Notes: generated by a model from the sequence alone, not told the origin. A DNA stretch of 64,000 nucleotides from Enemella dayhoffiae (GCF_002250625.1 NZ_NMVQ01000023.1:62001-126000); one strand, 5' to 3'; positions 40,600-51,692 are shown, counted from the first letter of the stretch. A program made the numbers and translations.

Positions 40600-42726
40600 T
40601 CAGGCGCCGGTCTTGGCCAGGCCGCCGCTGCTCTCCGGGGCGCCCTTGGCATCCGGGGAGGTGCCGCCACCGGTCGTGCCGCCATCGCTGGAGCCACCGT
40701 CGGTGCCACCCGAACCGGACCCGGAACCCGCACCGGACCCGGAGCCGCCCCCGGCACCGGTGCCCCCGGCCTCGGGCCTGGTCTGGACCTCGATCGGGCG
40801 GTGCGTGTCGTCACCGGCGAAGCGGAGCGCGACGTTGAAGTTGCTCCTGGTCTCCCAGCCCTCCGGCAGGGCGGCGGTCAGCGTGAAGCTGCCGTCGGCC
40901 CCGGTGGTCGTCTCGCCGAGCACCGGACCGTTCTGCCCGCCGGTGACGTCGTTGTTGGTCAGCTTCGCACCGGCGACGGGCTTGCCGTCCGCGGTGACCA
41001 GGCGGCCGGTCGAGATCATCCTGCCGTTCTCGATCCGATAGCTCGGCGCACCGGTGCCGTCCGGGCCCACCAGTCGGGTCTCGGTGCGCTGGTCAACCCG
41101 CGGGGTGGCGGTCGGGCTCGGAGTCGGGCTCGGGGTCGGGGAGGAGCTGGGCGGGGGAGTCGGGCTCGGCTCCGGCCCGCCGACCTGCATCTTCCGCGGG
41201 TCGACCGCCTCGCTGGTGGTCGACCTCAGCTCGCCGTTACCGGGGAAGTTCACCGCGACCGGCTGGGCGGTGTCCTGCCACCCCTTCGGCAGGTCGGCAC
41301 TGGCCGAGAACCGGCCGTCCTTGTCGGTGCGGACGGTCACGATCACCTCCGGCTTGGTGATCTCCTTCGGGTCGCTCTTCATCCGCACCACGCGCACCTC
41401 GGCGTTCGGGACCGGCTTGCCGTTCTCGCCCACCAGTACGCCGTTCACGGTGACCCTGGGCTCAGCGTTGATGCGCACCCAGGCGGGTCCGCCCGAGCCG
41501 TTCGAGCCGGTGAACTTCGTGGCCTTCGCCGGGGTCGGCTGGATCTCCTTGCCGGCCGCGTCGACGGTGGCCGACTCGCTCGGCTTGAGCTGCTTGGCGC
41601 CCGCGAACACGACCCGGAAGCGGGAGTCCTTGTCGGCCACCTTCATCCGCGCGGTGAAGCCGCCGTCCCGATCGGGCTTCACCTTGACCCGCTGGTCTCC
41701 GCTGACCAACTCGACCTCGACACCGCCGACCGGGCCGTCCGCGCCGTTGACGAGCCTGCCCCTGACCACGATCGAGTCGCCCTCCCGCTTCCACTGCAGC
41801 GGTTCGCGTACGCCGGGGCCGACGAACAGGGTGCTGGTCCGGGGCGCGGCCGTGCTGGGGGCGGGGCTGACCGAGGGAGTGCTCGGGGGCGGGGTGGTCG
41901 TCGGAGTCTCACCGTTGCCGAGGATGGTGACCTCGGTGGTGAAGATCGGGTTCGCCGGATCCTTGGCGTTGACCACTCTGAGCTGATACTTCCCGGGGGC
42001 CAGCTGCGCGCGCCGCGGATCGAAGGTGATCAGCCCGTCGTGTTTGGGGCCGATCTCACCGTTGGGGCGGGCCATCCCGGCGTCCTTGGTGTCGGTGGAC
42101 ACCTTCACCCACTTGCCCGCCTTGTTCTTGACGTGGACCTCGTAGCGGTCCCCCGGGATACCGGCCTCCAGCGCATAGGTGGAGGCCTCACCGTTCTGGT
42201 ACGCCTTGCCGTCACGGGGGCCGAGGCTGGTCCGGGCGACGCGGGCGCGGTGGGAGTTCACGGTGAACTGGTCGACGGATTTGCCGCTGCCGACCAACTG
42301 GTTCACGTCCGTCGCGTCGGCGGGCTGGACGGTGAACCGTTTCGAGCCGCCGGTCAGCGGTGCCTTGATCGGGTCGATCTTCACCGGGGTGGGCTTGGCG
42401 TACCCGTTCGGTTCCACCTCGACCGTGGTGACGGGGCCGACCGGAACCAGCTTGGTGGGGCGGCCCTCGGCGTTGGTGACGACCTGGAAGACCCGCACCT
42501 TGTAGCTGCCGGGCTTGCCCTGGACCTGCACCTGCACGTTGCCGCCCTCGGTCACGCCCTCGGTGGCGGCGCTGAACGGGGAGCTGATCGAGCAGTGCTG
42601 AGAGCACAGCCGTCGCGAGTCCGCACTGGGCGCCGCGACCGCGTTTCCGGCGAACCAGACGGCCGGACCGATTCCTATCGCCGCCGTCGCCACCAGGGCC
42701 GTGACCACCCGCTGCTTGCCGTTCAT
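40600..42726 (-). CDS. Secreted repeat surface protein ending at an LAKTG sorting motif
   Basis: The 708-residue protein has a signal peptide ([18 protein letters not shown], then cleavage after GNAVAA) and a neocarzinostatin-like first domain ([20 protein letters not shown]). Three further beta domains of the carboxypeptidase-regulatory/Ig type follow, each with a GRLV or [16 protein letters not shown] element and DGSF/DGGF/DGRF turns, with Pro/Ser/Thr spacers. A Gly/Ser-rich stalk ends in GGLAKTGA and then stops. A sortase substrate should continue with a hydrophobic helix and basic tail; these are missing. ATG 42726 has GGGG upstream. The 3' end lies 4 nt from the citrate synthase stop. 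Confidence 0.75.
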   Translation of the reverse strand: MNGKQRVVTALVATAAIGIGPAVWFAGNAVAAPSADSRRLCSQHCSISSPFSAATEGVTEGGNVQVQVQGKPGSYKVRVFQVVTNAEGRPTKLVPVGPVTTVEVEPNGYAKPTPVKIDPIKAPLTGGSKRFTVQPADATDVNQLVGSGKSVDQFTVNSHRARVARTSLGPRDGKAYQNGEASTYALEAGIPGDRYEVHVKNKAGKWVKVSTDTKDAGMARPNGEIGPKHDGLITFDPRRAQLAPGKYQLRVVNAKDPANPIFTTEVTILGNGETPTTTPPPSTPSVSPAPSTAAPRTSTLFVGPGVREPLQWKREGDSIVVRGRLVNGADGPVGGVEVELVSGDQRVKVKPDRDGGFTARMKVADKDSRFRVVFAGAKQLKPSESATVDAAGKEIQPTPAKATKFTGSNGSGGPAWVRINAEPRVTVNGVLVGENGKPVPNAEVRVVRMKSDPKEITKPEVIVTVRTDKDGRFSASADLPKGWQDTAQPVAVNFPGNGELRSTTSEAVDPRKMQVGGPEPSPTPPPSSSPTPSPTPSPTATPRVDQRTETRLVGPDGTGAPSYRIENGRMISTGRLVTADGKPVAGAKLTNNDVTGGQNGPVLGETTTGADGSFTLTAALPEGWETRSNFNVALRFAGDDTHRPIEVQTRPEAGGTGAGGGSGSGAGSGSGSGGTDGGSSDGGTTGGGTSPDAKGAPESSGGLAKTGA

Positions 42727-42875
42727 GAATCCCCGATTCCTCGCCGTTGGCACCATCATGCGACCCCGAGCGGCCCCTGACAGTTCCCTGAGGACGGGAA
42801 CTTTCCGGATTGGTTCCGGGGGTGATCCCGGCACCTCCGCCGACGGCCTGTTCGACACCCTCCGCGAGCCCCGGA

Positions 42876-42881
42876 TAGGCT
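42876..42881 (+). promoter_or_regulatory. -10 box of ahcY (leaderless)
   Basis: TAGGCT ends 8 nt before GTG 42890. A leaderless transcript leaves no room for a SAH riboswitch. Confidence 0.45.
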
Positions 42882-42889
42882 GCGCGGTC

Positions 42890-44315
<1,426 letters not shown>

Positions 44316-44317
<2 letters not shown>

Positions 44318-44347
44318 TCGCCCCTCCCGTGAGCGGAGGGGGCGGTC
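44316..44347. terminator. Bidirectional hairpin between ahcY and the SixA-like gene
   Basis: GATCGCCCCTCC and GGAGGGGGCGGTC pair across CGTGAGC, forming a GC-rich hairpin at the end of two convergent genes. There is no clear U-tract, as is common for actinobacterial terminators. Confidence 0.55.
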
Positions 44348-44873
44348 AGCCGCGCGGCACCTGGTACGCCCGAAGGGTCCCGCAGCCGCGGCGCAGTTCG
44401 CGCCAGTCCGGCGCCACCTCGATCACCGCGATCGCCGCGGTGGGGAACTTCTCGTCGATCGCCGCCCACCAGTCCCGGTGGCCGCGGCGGGCGGCGAGAA
44501 AGCCGACTCCCTCCTCGATGCCCCCGTTGTGGCCGATCACCAGCACCGTGTCGACCGCGGCGTCCACGGTGTGCAACTCCTGGACGAGCTCCTCGATCGT
44601 CGCCTCATAGAGCCGTCGGTCGTGGCGCACCGAGCGAGGCTCCAGACCACCGTCCCGCAGCCCGGACAGGGTCTGCCGGGTCCGGGTGGAGGTGGAGCAC
44701 AGCACCAGATCGGGTTGCAGGCCCTGCTCGGCGAGCCAGGCGCCCGCGGCCCGGGCGTCGCGGCGGCCGCGGGTGGACAGTGGCCGCTCGTGGTCCCCGG
44801 CGTCGGTCGACCAGCTCGACTTGGCGTGCCGCATCAGGACCAGGGTGTGGGGCGTGGGGTGGGGGTGGGGCAC
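44346..44873 (-). CDS. SixA-like histidine phosphatase
   Basis: The 175-residue phosphatase has the catalytic RHAKSSW near residue 15, DHERPLSTRGRRDA, the second arginine in CSTSTRTRQT, and the second histidine in VLVIGHNGGIEE. E. coli SixA removes phosphate from phosphohistidine proteins; the substrate here is unknown. GTG 44873 lies 6 nt after the DUF3039 stop, so the two are one transcript. Confidence 0.85.
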   Translation of the reverse strand: MPHPHPTPHTLVLMRHAKSSWSTDAGDHERPLSTRGRRDARAAGAWLAEQGLQPDLVLCSTSTRTRQTLSGLRDGGLEPRSVRHDRRLYEATIEELVQELHTVDAAVDTVLVIGHNGGIEEGVGFLAARRGHRDWWAAIDEKFPTAAIAVIEVAPDWRELRRGCGTLRAYQVPRG

Positions 44874-44879
44874 CGGTGT

Positions 44880-45149
44880 TCAGCCTTCGCCGCCGCCGTC
44901 GTCACCGGACTGCATCGACTCCCAGATCTCCTTGCACTGTGGGCAGACCGGGAACCGATCCGGGTTGCGGGAGGGCACCCACACCTTGCCGCAGAGCGCG
45001 ATCACCGGCGTACCCATCACCATCGCCTCGGTCAGCTTGTCCTTGGGCACGTAATGGGAGAACCGCTCGTGGTCGCCCTCGTCGTAGCGGTATTCCGTGC
45101 GCTCGTCGAGGACCGTCTGGGATCCGGTGCCGATCTGGGTCTCACTCAC
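44880..45149 (-). CDS. DUF3039-family protein
   Basis: The 89-residue protein reads DHERFSHYVPKDKLTEAMVM followed by TPVIALCGKVWVPSRNPDRF and PVCPQCKEIWE. The cysteines suggest a small zinc ribbon. The family is restricted to actinobacteria and of unknown function; it is often near the helicase found at 46837. It leads the two-gene unit with the SixA-like gene. Confidence 0.85.
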   Translation of the reverse strand: MSETQIGTGSQTVLDERTEYRYDEGDHERFSHYVPKDKLTEAMVMGTPVIALCGKVWVPSRNPDRFPVCPQCKEIWESMQSGDDGGGEG

Positions 45150-45155
45150 ACCCGC

Positions 45156-45161
45156 ATCCTA
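45156..45161 (-). promoter_or_regulatory. -10 box of the DUF3039 gene (leaderless)
   Basis: TAGGAT on the minus strand ends 6 nt before GTG 45149. Confidence 0.5.
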
Positions 45162-45179
45162 CGTGCCCCGAGCCGGGAG

Positions 45180-46550
45180 TCACTCCGGTGCGCGGATCTC
45201 CCCGATCCGGGTGGCGTTGCAGACGCCGAGTCCGGCGATCAGCACCATCGACACCAGCACGGCGGCGAAGGTGACCGGACCGGGGGTGGCCAGGTGCAGG
45301 GCGGCGAAGATCGTGCCGGCAACCCCGGTGATCACGGAGTTGCCCAGCGACTCCCCCGAGGTGAGGGCCGAGGCGTTGCGCCCCTGCTCAGACAGCCGAG
45401 AGAACGTCATCTGCGCCAGTCCGGTCGAGGCGATCACCAGCCCCATCCCGAATCCGGCGAAGGGCCAGACCAGCCAGGCGACCCCGACCCACAGCCCCGG
45501 CAGGTACGCCACCACCGCGCACCCCAGCAGCCCCACGGCGACCGAGGCCGAGCCCAGCACGATCATCCTGTCCCGGGGGAGCCGGAACCAGCGGCGTGAC
45601 TGCAGCCAGGAGCCGATGAACCACCCGCTGGCGCCCACCGTCAGCATCGCTCCGGCGACGCCCAGCGACAGGCCGCGCTGCTCGACCAGCATCAGCGGGA
45701 TGAACGCCTCGCCGCCGAAGAAGGCGCCCGCGACCAGCGCCCGGCTGGCCATCACCGCGGGCAGTCCGCGGCCGAGGGTGAGGAAACCGCGCGGCATCAA
45801 CCGCGGCAGGGCGACGGCCAGCAACCCCACCCCGGCGAGCAGCGACACCAGCACCAGCCAGTCCCGTTGCGCGGAGAACCGCTGTCCGGCGTACTGCACG
45901 GCGACCGCAGCCGCGCCCAGCACGAGTCCGACCCAGATCGGCACCGGGGTGGCGTCGGTGGTCGGTTCGCGCTGGGCCTGCAGCTTGATCAGCGGCGGAG
46001 TCGCGAGTACCGCTGCCAGCACGACCAACGGCAGGATCCCCCAGAACACCCAGTGCCAGGACCAGGTGGTGGTCACCCAGGCGGCCAGGGGAGGGCCGAC
46101 GAAGGCGGGCAGGATCCAGCACGCGGAGAAGGCGGTCATCATCGCGGGTCGCTGGTCCTCGGTGAAGGCGCTGGCGATCACGACATAGAGCGCCACCCCC
46201 AGTACGCCGGCTCCGAGGCCCTGGACCAGGCGCCCGAGCAGCAGGATCTCCATCGTGGTGGCGAGCCCGGCCACCGCCAGGCCAAGCGCGAACCCCGTCA
46301 TGCCGATCACCATGGCCGGCAGCGGGCCACGCCCATCGGCGAGTCGGCCCCCGGACACCGAGCCGATCAGCATGCCGACCATGTAGAGGCTGAACGCCCA
46401 GGCGTACCACTCGATCCGGCCCAGTTCGGTCGCCGCGGCGGGCATCGAGGTGGTGACAGCGATTCCTTCGAAGGCGGTCGCGAACACCCCTGACAGCAGT
46501 CCCACCGCGAGCGGTCTGCGGTCGAACTCGGTGGTGGTGTCAGTGGGCAC
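45180..46550 (-). CDS. MFS transporter, drug-efflux type
   Basis: The 456-residue protein has about 12-14 membrane helices. It has the motif A loop GGRLADGRGPLPAMVIG and the efflux motif C-like VLGVALYVVIASAF region after LLLGRLVQGLGAG. It probably exports small hydrophobic compounds by proton antiport; the substrate is unknown. GTG 46550 gives VPTDTTTEFDRRPLAVGLLS and places helix 1 close to the N-terminus; an in-frame start at 46595 is less likely. Confidence 0.82.
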   Translation of the reverse strand: MPTDTTTEFDRRPLAVGLLSGVFATAFEGIAVTTSMPAAATELGRIEWYAWAFSLYMVGMLIGSVSGGRLADGRGPLPAMVIGMTGFALGLAVAGLATTMEILLLGRLVQGLGAGVLGVALYVVIASAFTEDQRPAMMTAFSACWILPAFVGPPLAAWVTTTWSWHWVFWGILPLVVLAAVLATPPLIKLQAQREPTTDATPVPIWVGLVLGAAAVAVQYAGQRFSAQRDWLVLVSLLAGVGLLAVALPRLMPRGFLTLGRGLPAVMASRALVAGAFFGGEAFIPLMLVEQRGLSLGVAGAMLTVGASGWFIGSWLQSRRWFRLPRDRMIVLGSASVAVGLLGCAVVAYLPGLWVGVAWLVWPFAGFGMGLVIASTGLAQMTFSRLSEQGRNASALTSGESLGNSVITGVAGTIFAALHLATPGPVTFAAVLVSMVLIAGLGVCNATRIGEIRAPE

Positions 46551-46823
46551 CCGCCCATCCCAGCAGGTGTTGCGTCCGCGGCCCAATTGCCGCACCGGTC
46601 ACCCGGAGTGGGCGCAGCGGGTCATAGGGAGTGGACGAGGGATTGGGGAACTGCACCGGCTGCCCGTTCTGCTGCAGCCCGATCACCCCGGACCAGACGA
46701 CCCCGTCCGGCGCCGTGGCTCGGGGCCTGGCCGGTGGGGGACCTCTCGACAGCCCTGCACCAAGCTGGCGCCGGACTCCGTTGCTCGGGAGCGCTGGGTT
46801 TCGCCGTGGTCACACCGCACGCC

Positions 46824-46829
46824 TAACAT
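46824..46829 (+). promoter_or_regulatory. -10 box of the helicase gene (leaderless)
   Basis: TAACAT ends 7 nt before GTG 46837 and overlaps the in-frame ATG 46828, which argues for the GTG. The remaining gap back to 46551 shows no gene that I can support. Confidence 0.5.
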
Positions 46830-46836
46830 GGGGCCA

Positions 46837-48633
46837 GTGAGTGAGCCAGACCTGTTCAGCGACCCGAGCGTCCCTGACCTGCAGGCGAAGGGGCTCTCAC
46901 CGGCGTTCCCGCAGAAGGCCGCCTGGGGAACCGTCAAGACGCTGCGCGCCTGGCAGGCGGCCGCCCTCGCCAAGTATCGCGAGGAAAACCCCCGCGATTT
47001 CCTCGCGGTCGCCACCCCCGGTGCTGGCAAGACCTCCTTCGCGCTCACCCTGGCCGCCGACCTGTTGCAGCGCCGGGTGGTGCAACGCATCGTCGTCGTC
47101 GCCCCGACCGAACACCTGAAGACCCAGTGGGCCGAGGCCGCGCACCGCGTCGGGATCAACATCGACCCAGACTTCGGCGTCAAGCAGGGCAGGAGCTCGC
47201 GCGAGTTCGACGGGTTCGCGCTCACCTACGCCGGGGTGGCGGCCAACCCGCTGGCGCTGCGGATCCGGGTGGAGAGCACCAACACCCTGGTCATCCTCGA
47301 CGAGGTGCACCACGCCGGCGACGCGCTGAGCTGGGGCGAGGCGGTGCGTGAGGCGTTCGACCCGGCCAGGCGGCGGTTGATGCTGACCGGCACCCCGTTC
47401 CGATCCGACACCAACCCGATCCCGTTCGTCCGGTACGCCCCGGATGACCGCGGTGGGCTGCGCTCGGTCGCCGACTATTCCTACGGTTACGGCGAGGCGC
47501 TCACCGATCACATCGTCCGGCCCGTGCTGTTCCTGTCCTATTCGGGTGACATGCACTGGCGTACGCGCGCCGGCGAGGAGGTCGCCGCCCGGCTCGGCAC
47601 CCCGCTCACCAAGGACTACGAGTCGCAGGCCCTGCGCACCGCGCTGGACCCCAACGGCGCCTGGATTCCAGCGGTGCTGCAGGCGGCGGACACCCGGCTG
47701 ACCGAGGTGCGCCGCCACGTCCCCGACGCCGGTGGGCTGGTGATCGCCAGCGACCAGGAGAAGGCCCGCGCGTACGCCACCATCCTGAAGCGGATCACCG
47801 GGAAACAGCCTGCGGTGGTGCTCTCCGACGAGGCGGGCGCCAGCAAGCGGATCGGCAGGTTCGCCGACTCCGACGAGCGGTGGATGGTCGCGGTCCGCAT
47901 GGTGTCCGAAGGGGTGGACGTGCCCCGGCTGGCCGTCGGCGTGTACGCCACCACGACCACGACCCCGCTGTTCTTCGCCCAGGCCGTCGGCCGCTTCGTC
48001 CGGGCCCGGACCCGTGGCGAGACCGCCTCGGTGTTCGTGCCCAGCGTGTCCACCCTGCTGCGGCACGCCGCCGAGATGGAGGTGCAGCGCGACCACGTGC
48101 TCAAGCTGCCCGGCGGCGCCGACAACGAGGACGAGCTGGCACTCGCCGAGGCGCAGCGCGAGGAGAAGGCGTCCGAGGAGCTGCTCGAGGAGCCGGGGGA
48201 GTTCACCGCCCTGGCCAGCGAGGCCGACTTCGACAAGGTGGTGTTCGACGGGCACGACTTCGGCCTGCAGGCGATGGCCGGATCGGCCGAGGAGCAGGAC
48301 TATCTCGGCCTGCCCGGGCTGCTCGAGCCCGACCAGGTGAAGGACCTGCTGCGCCGTCGCCAGCACGAGCACCTCAACCGCGCCTCGGCGACCGCGGACG
48401 AGCGTTCCGCTCGGGTGGCCGACCAGGCCACCCACCGCCGGCTGCGCGAGCTGCGCAAGGAGCTGAACGGGCTGGTCGGCGCCTGGCACCATCGCACCAA
48501 CCTCCCGCACGGGGTGATCCACACCCAGCTGCGCGAGGCGACCGGCGGACCGCCGACGGCGGCGGCCGATGCCGACCAGTTGCAGGACCGGATCGACCTG
48601 ATCCGCGACTGGGCGGTCAGCCGCAAGAGCTGA
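46837..48633 (+). CDS. DEAD/DEAH-box superfamily 2 helicase
   Basis: The 598-residue helicase has LRAWQAAAL (Q-motif like), Walker A ATPGAGKTSFALTLA, the DEVHH box in LVILDEVHHAGDA, the LTGTPFRSD motif III, and the C-terminal RMVSEGVDVPRLAVGVYATT with FFAQAVGRFVRAR (motif VI). A charged alpha-helical tail of about 180 residues follows. Related actinobacterial proteins are single-copy housekeeping helicases without a defined role, often beside DUF3039. The substrate may be DNA or RNA. Confidence 0.85.
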   Translation: MSEPDLFSDPSVPDLQAKGLSPAFPQKAAWGTVKTLRAWQAAALAKYREENPRDFLAVATPGAGKTSFALTLAADLLQRRVVQRIVVVAPTEHLKTQWAEAAHRVGINIDPDFGVKQGRSSREFDGFALTYAGVAANPLALRIRVESTNTLVILDEVHHAGDALSWGEAVREAFDPARRRLMLTGTPFRSDTNPIPFVRYAPDDRGGLRSVADYSYGYGEALTDHIVRPVLFLSYSGDMHWRTRAGEEVAARLGTPLTKDYESQALRTALDPNGAWIPAVLQAADTRLTEVRRHVPDAGGLVIASDQEKARAYATILKRITGKQPAVVLSDEAGASKRIGRFADSDERWMVAVRMVSEGVDVPRLAVGVYATTTTTPLFFAQAVGRFVRARTRGETASVFVPSVSTLLRHAAEMEVQRDHVLKLPGGADNEDELALAEAQREEKASEELLEEPGEFTALASEADFDKVVFDGHDFGLQAMAGSAEEQDYLGLPGLLEPDQVKDLLRRRQHEHLNRASATADERSARVADQATHRRLRELRKELNGLVGAWHHRTNLPHGVIHTQLREATGGPPTAAADADQLQDRIDLIRDWAVSRKS

Positions 48634-48649
48634 GGCGTACGCCCTCAGC
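48629..48649. terminator. Hairpin at the helicase stop codon
   Basis: GCTGAGG and CCTCAGC form a perfect 7-bp stem around CGTACGC, overlapping the helicase stop. A further CCTCAGC lies at 48663 in the convergent kinase gene's end. Confidence 0.5.
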
Positions 48650-48664
48650 CGGGCCAGAACGCCC

Positions 48665-49744
48665 TCAGCCGAGCATGAACAGCGTGAGCGCGACCACGCC
48701 CAGGAACACCAGGACCGCGATCAGGGTGACCAGCGTCCAGTGCTGCCACACCGGGGGCCCGTCGTCGGCGGGCTGCGGGATCGGCCCGACCACGTGCGAG
48801 ATCCCGGACGGGTGCGGCGGCAGGCTGGTCGGGGTCGGCATCGGATTGGCGCTGGCCTGCCACTGCGGCGGCAGCGACCCGAGCTCCGGGGTGAACCGGG
48901 GGCGTACCTGCGTGGACTGGGTGGCATCCGGCAGCGGCAGCAGCGCGGCGATCCGGTCGAGCTCGTCGGCCATCACGGCCGCACTGGGTGGACGCTGGGC
49001 CGGGTTGAGCGACAGCGCGGCGACCAGCAGCTGATCCAGCTGCGGCGGAGTGCCGAGGATCGGCGCGAGCGGGCGGGGCAGCGCGTCCGGTGGCCGGGTC
49101 ATCAGGTCCTGCACGGTCTTCACCGGGAACGCCGGCTGGCCGGTCAGCACCGCGTAGGTGACGCTCGCCATGGCGTACAGGTCGCTGCGCGGCCCGAGCG
49201 CATCGCCGCTGGCCTGCTCGGGGGCCATGTAGGAGGGTGTGCCCGCGGTCATCGTGGCGCCGGCCTGCTCGATCATCTCCTTGGCCACGCCCAGATCGGC
49301 GAGCAGCACCTGCAGCTTTCCCGAGGAGCGGTCCAGCAACAGGTTGCCGGGGGTGACGTCGCGGTGCACGACCTGTTCGCGGTGCACGACGTCCAGCGCC
49401 CGGCACGCCTCGGCGCACAGGTGCAGCGTGGTGCCCGGGTCGATCGGGGAGCGGCGCAGATCCTGGAGCGAGCCGGAGTCGCAATAGTCCATCACGAAAT
49501 ACGGCCGACCGTCGGGCAGGGTGCCGATGTCATAGACCCGAACCACCCGCGGGTCGCGGATGCGGCGCATCAGCCGCGCCTCGAACAGGAACCGGTTGCG
49601 CACGTTGTCGTTGCTGGCCCAGTTGTCGGCGAGCACCTTCACCGCGACATCGACATCGAGGTCATCGTCGCGGCCGAGCCAGACGGTCGCGAACGAACCG
49701 GCGCCGAGGCGCCGGATCAGGCGGTAGCGACCGATCTTCTCCAT
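48665..49744 (-). CDS. Membrane-anchored serine/threonine protein kinase
   Basis: The 359-residue kinase starts IGRYRLIRRLGAGSFATVWL, has the ATP lysine in VAVKVLADN, the catalytic loop HRDVTPGNLLL, the metal loop ADLGVAK (DLG in place of DFG), and APEQ. After the kinase domain (about residues 5-265) come a Pro-rich juxtamembrane region and one helix (WTLVTLIAVLVFLGVVALTL) just before the C-terminus. It has no outside sensor domain. Starts at 49753 or 49756 are also possible. It is next to an orphan solute-binding lipoprotein. Confidence 0.87.
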   Translation of the reverse strand: MEKIGRYRLIRRLGAGSFATVWLGRDDDLDVDVAVKVLADNWASNDNVRNRFLFEARLMRRIRDPRVVRVYDIGTLPDGRPYFVMDYCDSGSLQDLRRSPIDPGTTLHLCAEACRALDVVHREQVVHRDVTPGNLLLDRSSGKLQVLLADLGVAKEMIEQAGATMTAGTPSYMAPEQASGDALGPRSDLYAMASVTYAVLTGQPAFPVKTVQDLMTRPPDALPRPLAPILGTPPQLDQLLVAALSLNPAQRPPSAAVMADELDRIAALLPLPDATQSTQVRPRFTPELGSLPPQWQASANPMPTPTSLPPHPSGISHVVGPIPQPADDGPPVWQHWTLVTLIAVLVFLGVVALTLFMLG

Positions 49745-49842
49745 GGTGGGCATCATTGTGTCGCATCGACGGGCCGGGGCCACGATTCGTTCCCGCACCC
49801 GGTCACCGGGTCACGTCGGGTCGCGCGGTGAACTCCGTACGC

Positions 49843-51138
49843 TCACTTCGCCAGCGCGTCCAGCCTGGCCTGCAGCTCGGTCAGCGCCTGGTCGGGCTTC
49901 TTCTGCCCCTGCAGCGAGGCGTACACCTGGTCCTGGATGGCGACGGTGAAGTCGCCGTACTTGACCACCACCGGCCGGGGCCGGGCCGTCTGCAGCGATT
50001 CCAACAGCGTGGGCAGGTAGGTGAGCTGGGAGGTGGCCGCCGGATCTGTGTAGATCGCCGTCCTGGCGGGCGCCACCGAGGTGGCCACGGTGCGTTCCCG
50101 CATCGTCTCGGTCGAGGTCATGTACTTGATGAAGTCCACCGCGGTGCCCTTGTTCCGGGCGAACCTGCTGACCGCCAGGTTGGCCCCGCCGAGACTGGAC
50201 ACCCCGGTCCTGCCACCGGGCAGCGCAGGCAGCGTGGTCACGTCGAACCTGCCGGCGACCTGGGAGGAGCCGTCGGTCTTCGCGGCCCGGGCGTACACGT
50301 GGGGCCAGTTGCGCAGAAACACGAGCTTGCCGTTCTGGAACGCCTGCCGGCTCTCGTCCTCGGTCCAGGTCACCGCCTGCCGGGGGATGGTGCCGTCGTT
50401 GAACGCGCCCACCATCCACAGCAGCGCCTGATTGGCCTGCGGGGTGTTCACGGTCGGACGGCCGGCGGCGTCGACGATCTGCCCGCCGGAGCCGCCGACG
50501 GCCTCGGCGAAGTTGACGGTGAGCCCCTCGTACTTGTTGAACTGCCCGCCATAGCAGTCCACGCCGGCGCCCTGCGGCAGCGTCTTCACCTTGGCGCAGA
50601 TCTGCTTCACCTCATCCATCGTGGTCGGCGGCTGCGCGCCCACCGCGTCCAGCAGGTCCTTGCGGAAATAGAGGAGCGCGCCCTGGCTGATCTCGGGCAC
50701 GGCGTACAACTTGTCCCGGTACTTGCCGCCCTCCACGGCGGCGGGGACCATAGCCTCCAGCTGGAACGGGGCCGGGTCGAGTTCGGTGATCCAGCCGTTG
50801 GCGGCGAACTCGGCGGTCCAGATGATGTCGGTGCTGATCACCGTGTAGTCGGCGTTCTTGGTCTGGAACGCCTGCAGGATCACGTTGCGCTGCTGGTCGG
50901 AGGAGTCCGGCAGCTGGATGAGGGTCGCCTTCTCGTTGGGGTGGGTGGCGTTCCAGGTGTCCAGTTCCTTCTGGGTCTGACCGGTGGAGTCCTTGACCGC
51001 CACGAGGTTGATCGGACCCCGCTCGTTGAAGTCGACGGGGGCGGTCGTGGGCGAGGCGGGGGACTTGCTGCTGCATGCGCCGGTGGTCAGTAGCAGCACG
51101 GCTGCTCCGGCCAGGGCGACACGGGCGCACGACTTCAT
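49843..51138 (-). CDS. Extracellular solute-binding lipoprotein (sugar ABC type, family 1), orphan
   Basis: The 431-residue protein has a lipoprotein signal (LLTTGACSSK, acylated Cys22) and the family 1 binding-protein pattern. The pattern includes YTVISTDIIWTAEFAANGWI, AVPEISQGALLYFRKDLLDA and a C-terminal IKYMTSTETMRERTVATSVA run. Such proteins feed oligosaccharides to an ABC importer, but no permease or ATPase gene adjoins it. GGGAGG lies 8 nt before the ATG. The sequence is closest in style to trehalose/maltose-type binding proteins; the ligand is unproven. Confidence 0.85.
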   Translation of the reverse strand: MKSCARVALAGAAVLLLTTGACSSKSPASPTTAPVDFNERGPINLVAVKDSTGQTQKELDTWNATHPNEKATLIQLPDSSDQQRNVILQAFQTKNADYTVISTDIIWTAEFAANGWITELDPAPFQLEAMVPAAVEGGKYRDKLYAVPEISQGALLYFRKDLLDAVGAQPPTTMDEVKQICAKVKTLPQGAGVDCYGGQFNKYEGLTVNFAEAVGGSGGQIVDAAGRPTVNTPQANQALLWMVGAFNDGTIPRQAVTWTEDESRQAFQNGKLVFLRNWPHVYARAAKTDGSSQVAGRFDVTTLPALPGGRTGVSSLGGANLAVSRFARNKGTAVDFIKYMTSTETMRERTVATSVAPARTAIYTDPAATSQLTYLPTLLESLQTARPRPVVVKYGDFTVAIQDQVYASLQGQKKPDQALTELQARLDALAK

Positions 51139-51206
51139 TGTTCGAACCTCCCGGATGCGTCATGAGTGGTCAGCGAATGCTACCCGGTGAGGTCGGAGGT
51201 GACCGG

Positions 51207-51692
51207 TCAGTCGGTGCCGGCCTGTTGGACCAGCGGTCCGGTGCGGTGACCGAACTCCTTGGCCAGGGCGATCTGGGTGGAGGTGCGCAGGACGCCGGCG
51301 TCGGTGTGCATCTGGTCGATCACCCGTTGCACGTCGGCGTTGGAGCGGGCCACCACGCGGACCCACAGGTCGCCGTCGCCGGTGATCGTCCAGCACTCCA
51401 GCACCTCGGGGATCGACTCCAGGTGCTCGGCGACCTGGCGGCGTCCGGCGCCCTGGTCGATCTCGCAGGTGACGAAGGCGGTGACCCGATAGCCGAGCGC
51501 CCGCGGGGAGACGGTGGGGGCCCAGTCGGTGATCACGCCGCTGGTCTGCATCCGGTCCAGCCGCGCCTGCACCGTGCCCCGGGCCACCCGCAGGCGGCGG
51601 CTGGCCTCGAGCACGCCCAGCCGCGGTTCGGCGGCGAACAATGCCAGGATCCGGCGGTCCAACTCATCGATCGGGTGCGTGTTGTTGGTCAC
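51207..51692 (-). CDS. Lrp/AsnC-family transcriptional regulator
   Basis: The 161-residue protein has an N-terminal helix-turn-helix (IDELDRRILALFAAEPRLGV, then EASRRLRVARGTVQARLDRM) and an AsnC ligand-binding domain (YRVTAFVTCEIDQGA, WTITGDGDLWVRVVARSNAD). It is divergent from 4-hydroxyphenylpyruvate dioxygenase, so it probably controls tyrosine breakdown in response to an amino acid. GTG 51692 has GGGAGG 4 nt upstream. Confidence 0.87.
   Translation of the reverse strand: MTNNTHPIDELDRRILALFAAEPRLGVLEASRRLRVARGTVQARLDRMQTSGVITDWAPTVSPRALGYRVTAFVTCEIDQGAGRRQVAEHLESIPEVLECWTITGDGDLWVRVVARSNADVQRVIDQMHTDAGVLRTSTQIALAKEFGHRTGPLVQQAGTD

Noticed and set aside
42600-42889. SAH riboswitch upstream of ahcY
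   Set aside because: The -10 box lies 8 nt before the start, so the transcript has no leader, and the upstream DNA belongs to the surface-protein gene on the other strand.
46551-46836. Possible small gene between the MFS and helicase genes
   Set aside because: Short frames exist on both strands, but none has a ribosome site, a sensible composition or a recognisable motif.
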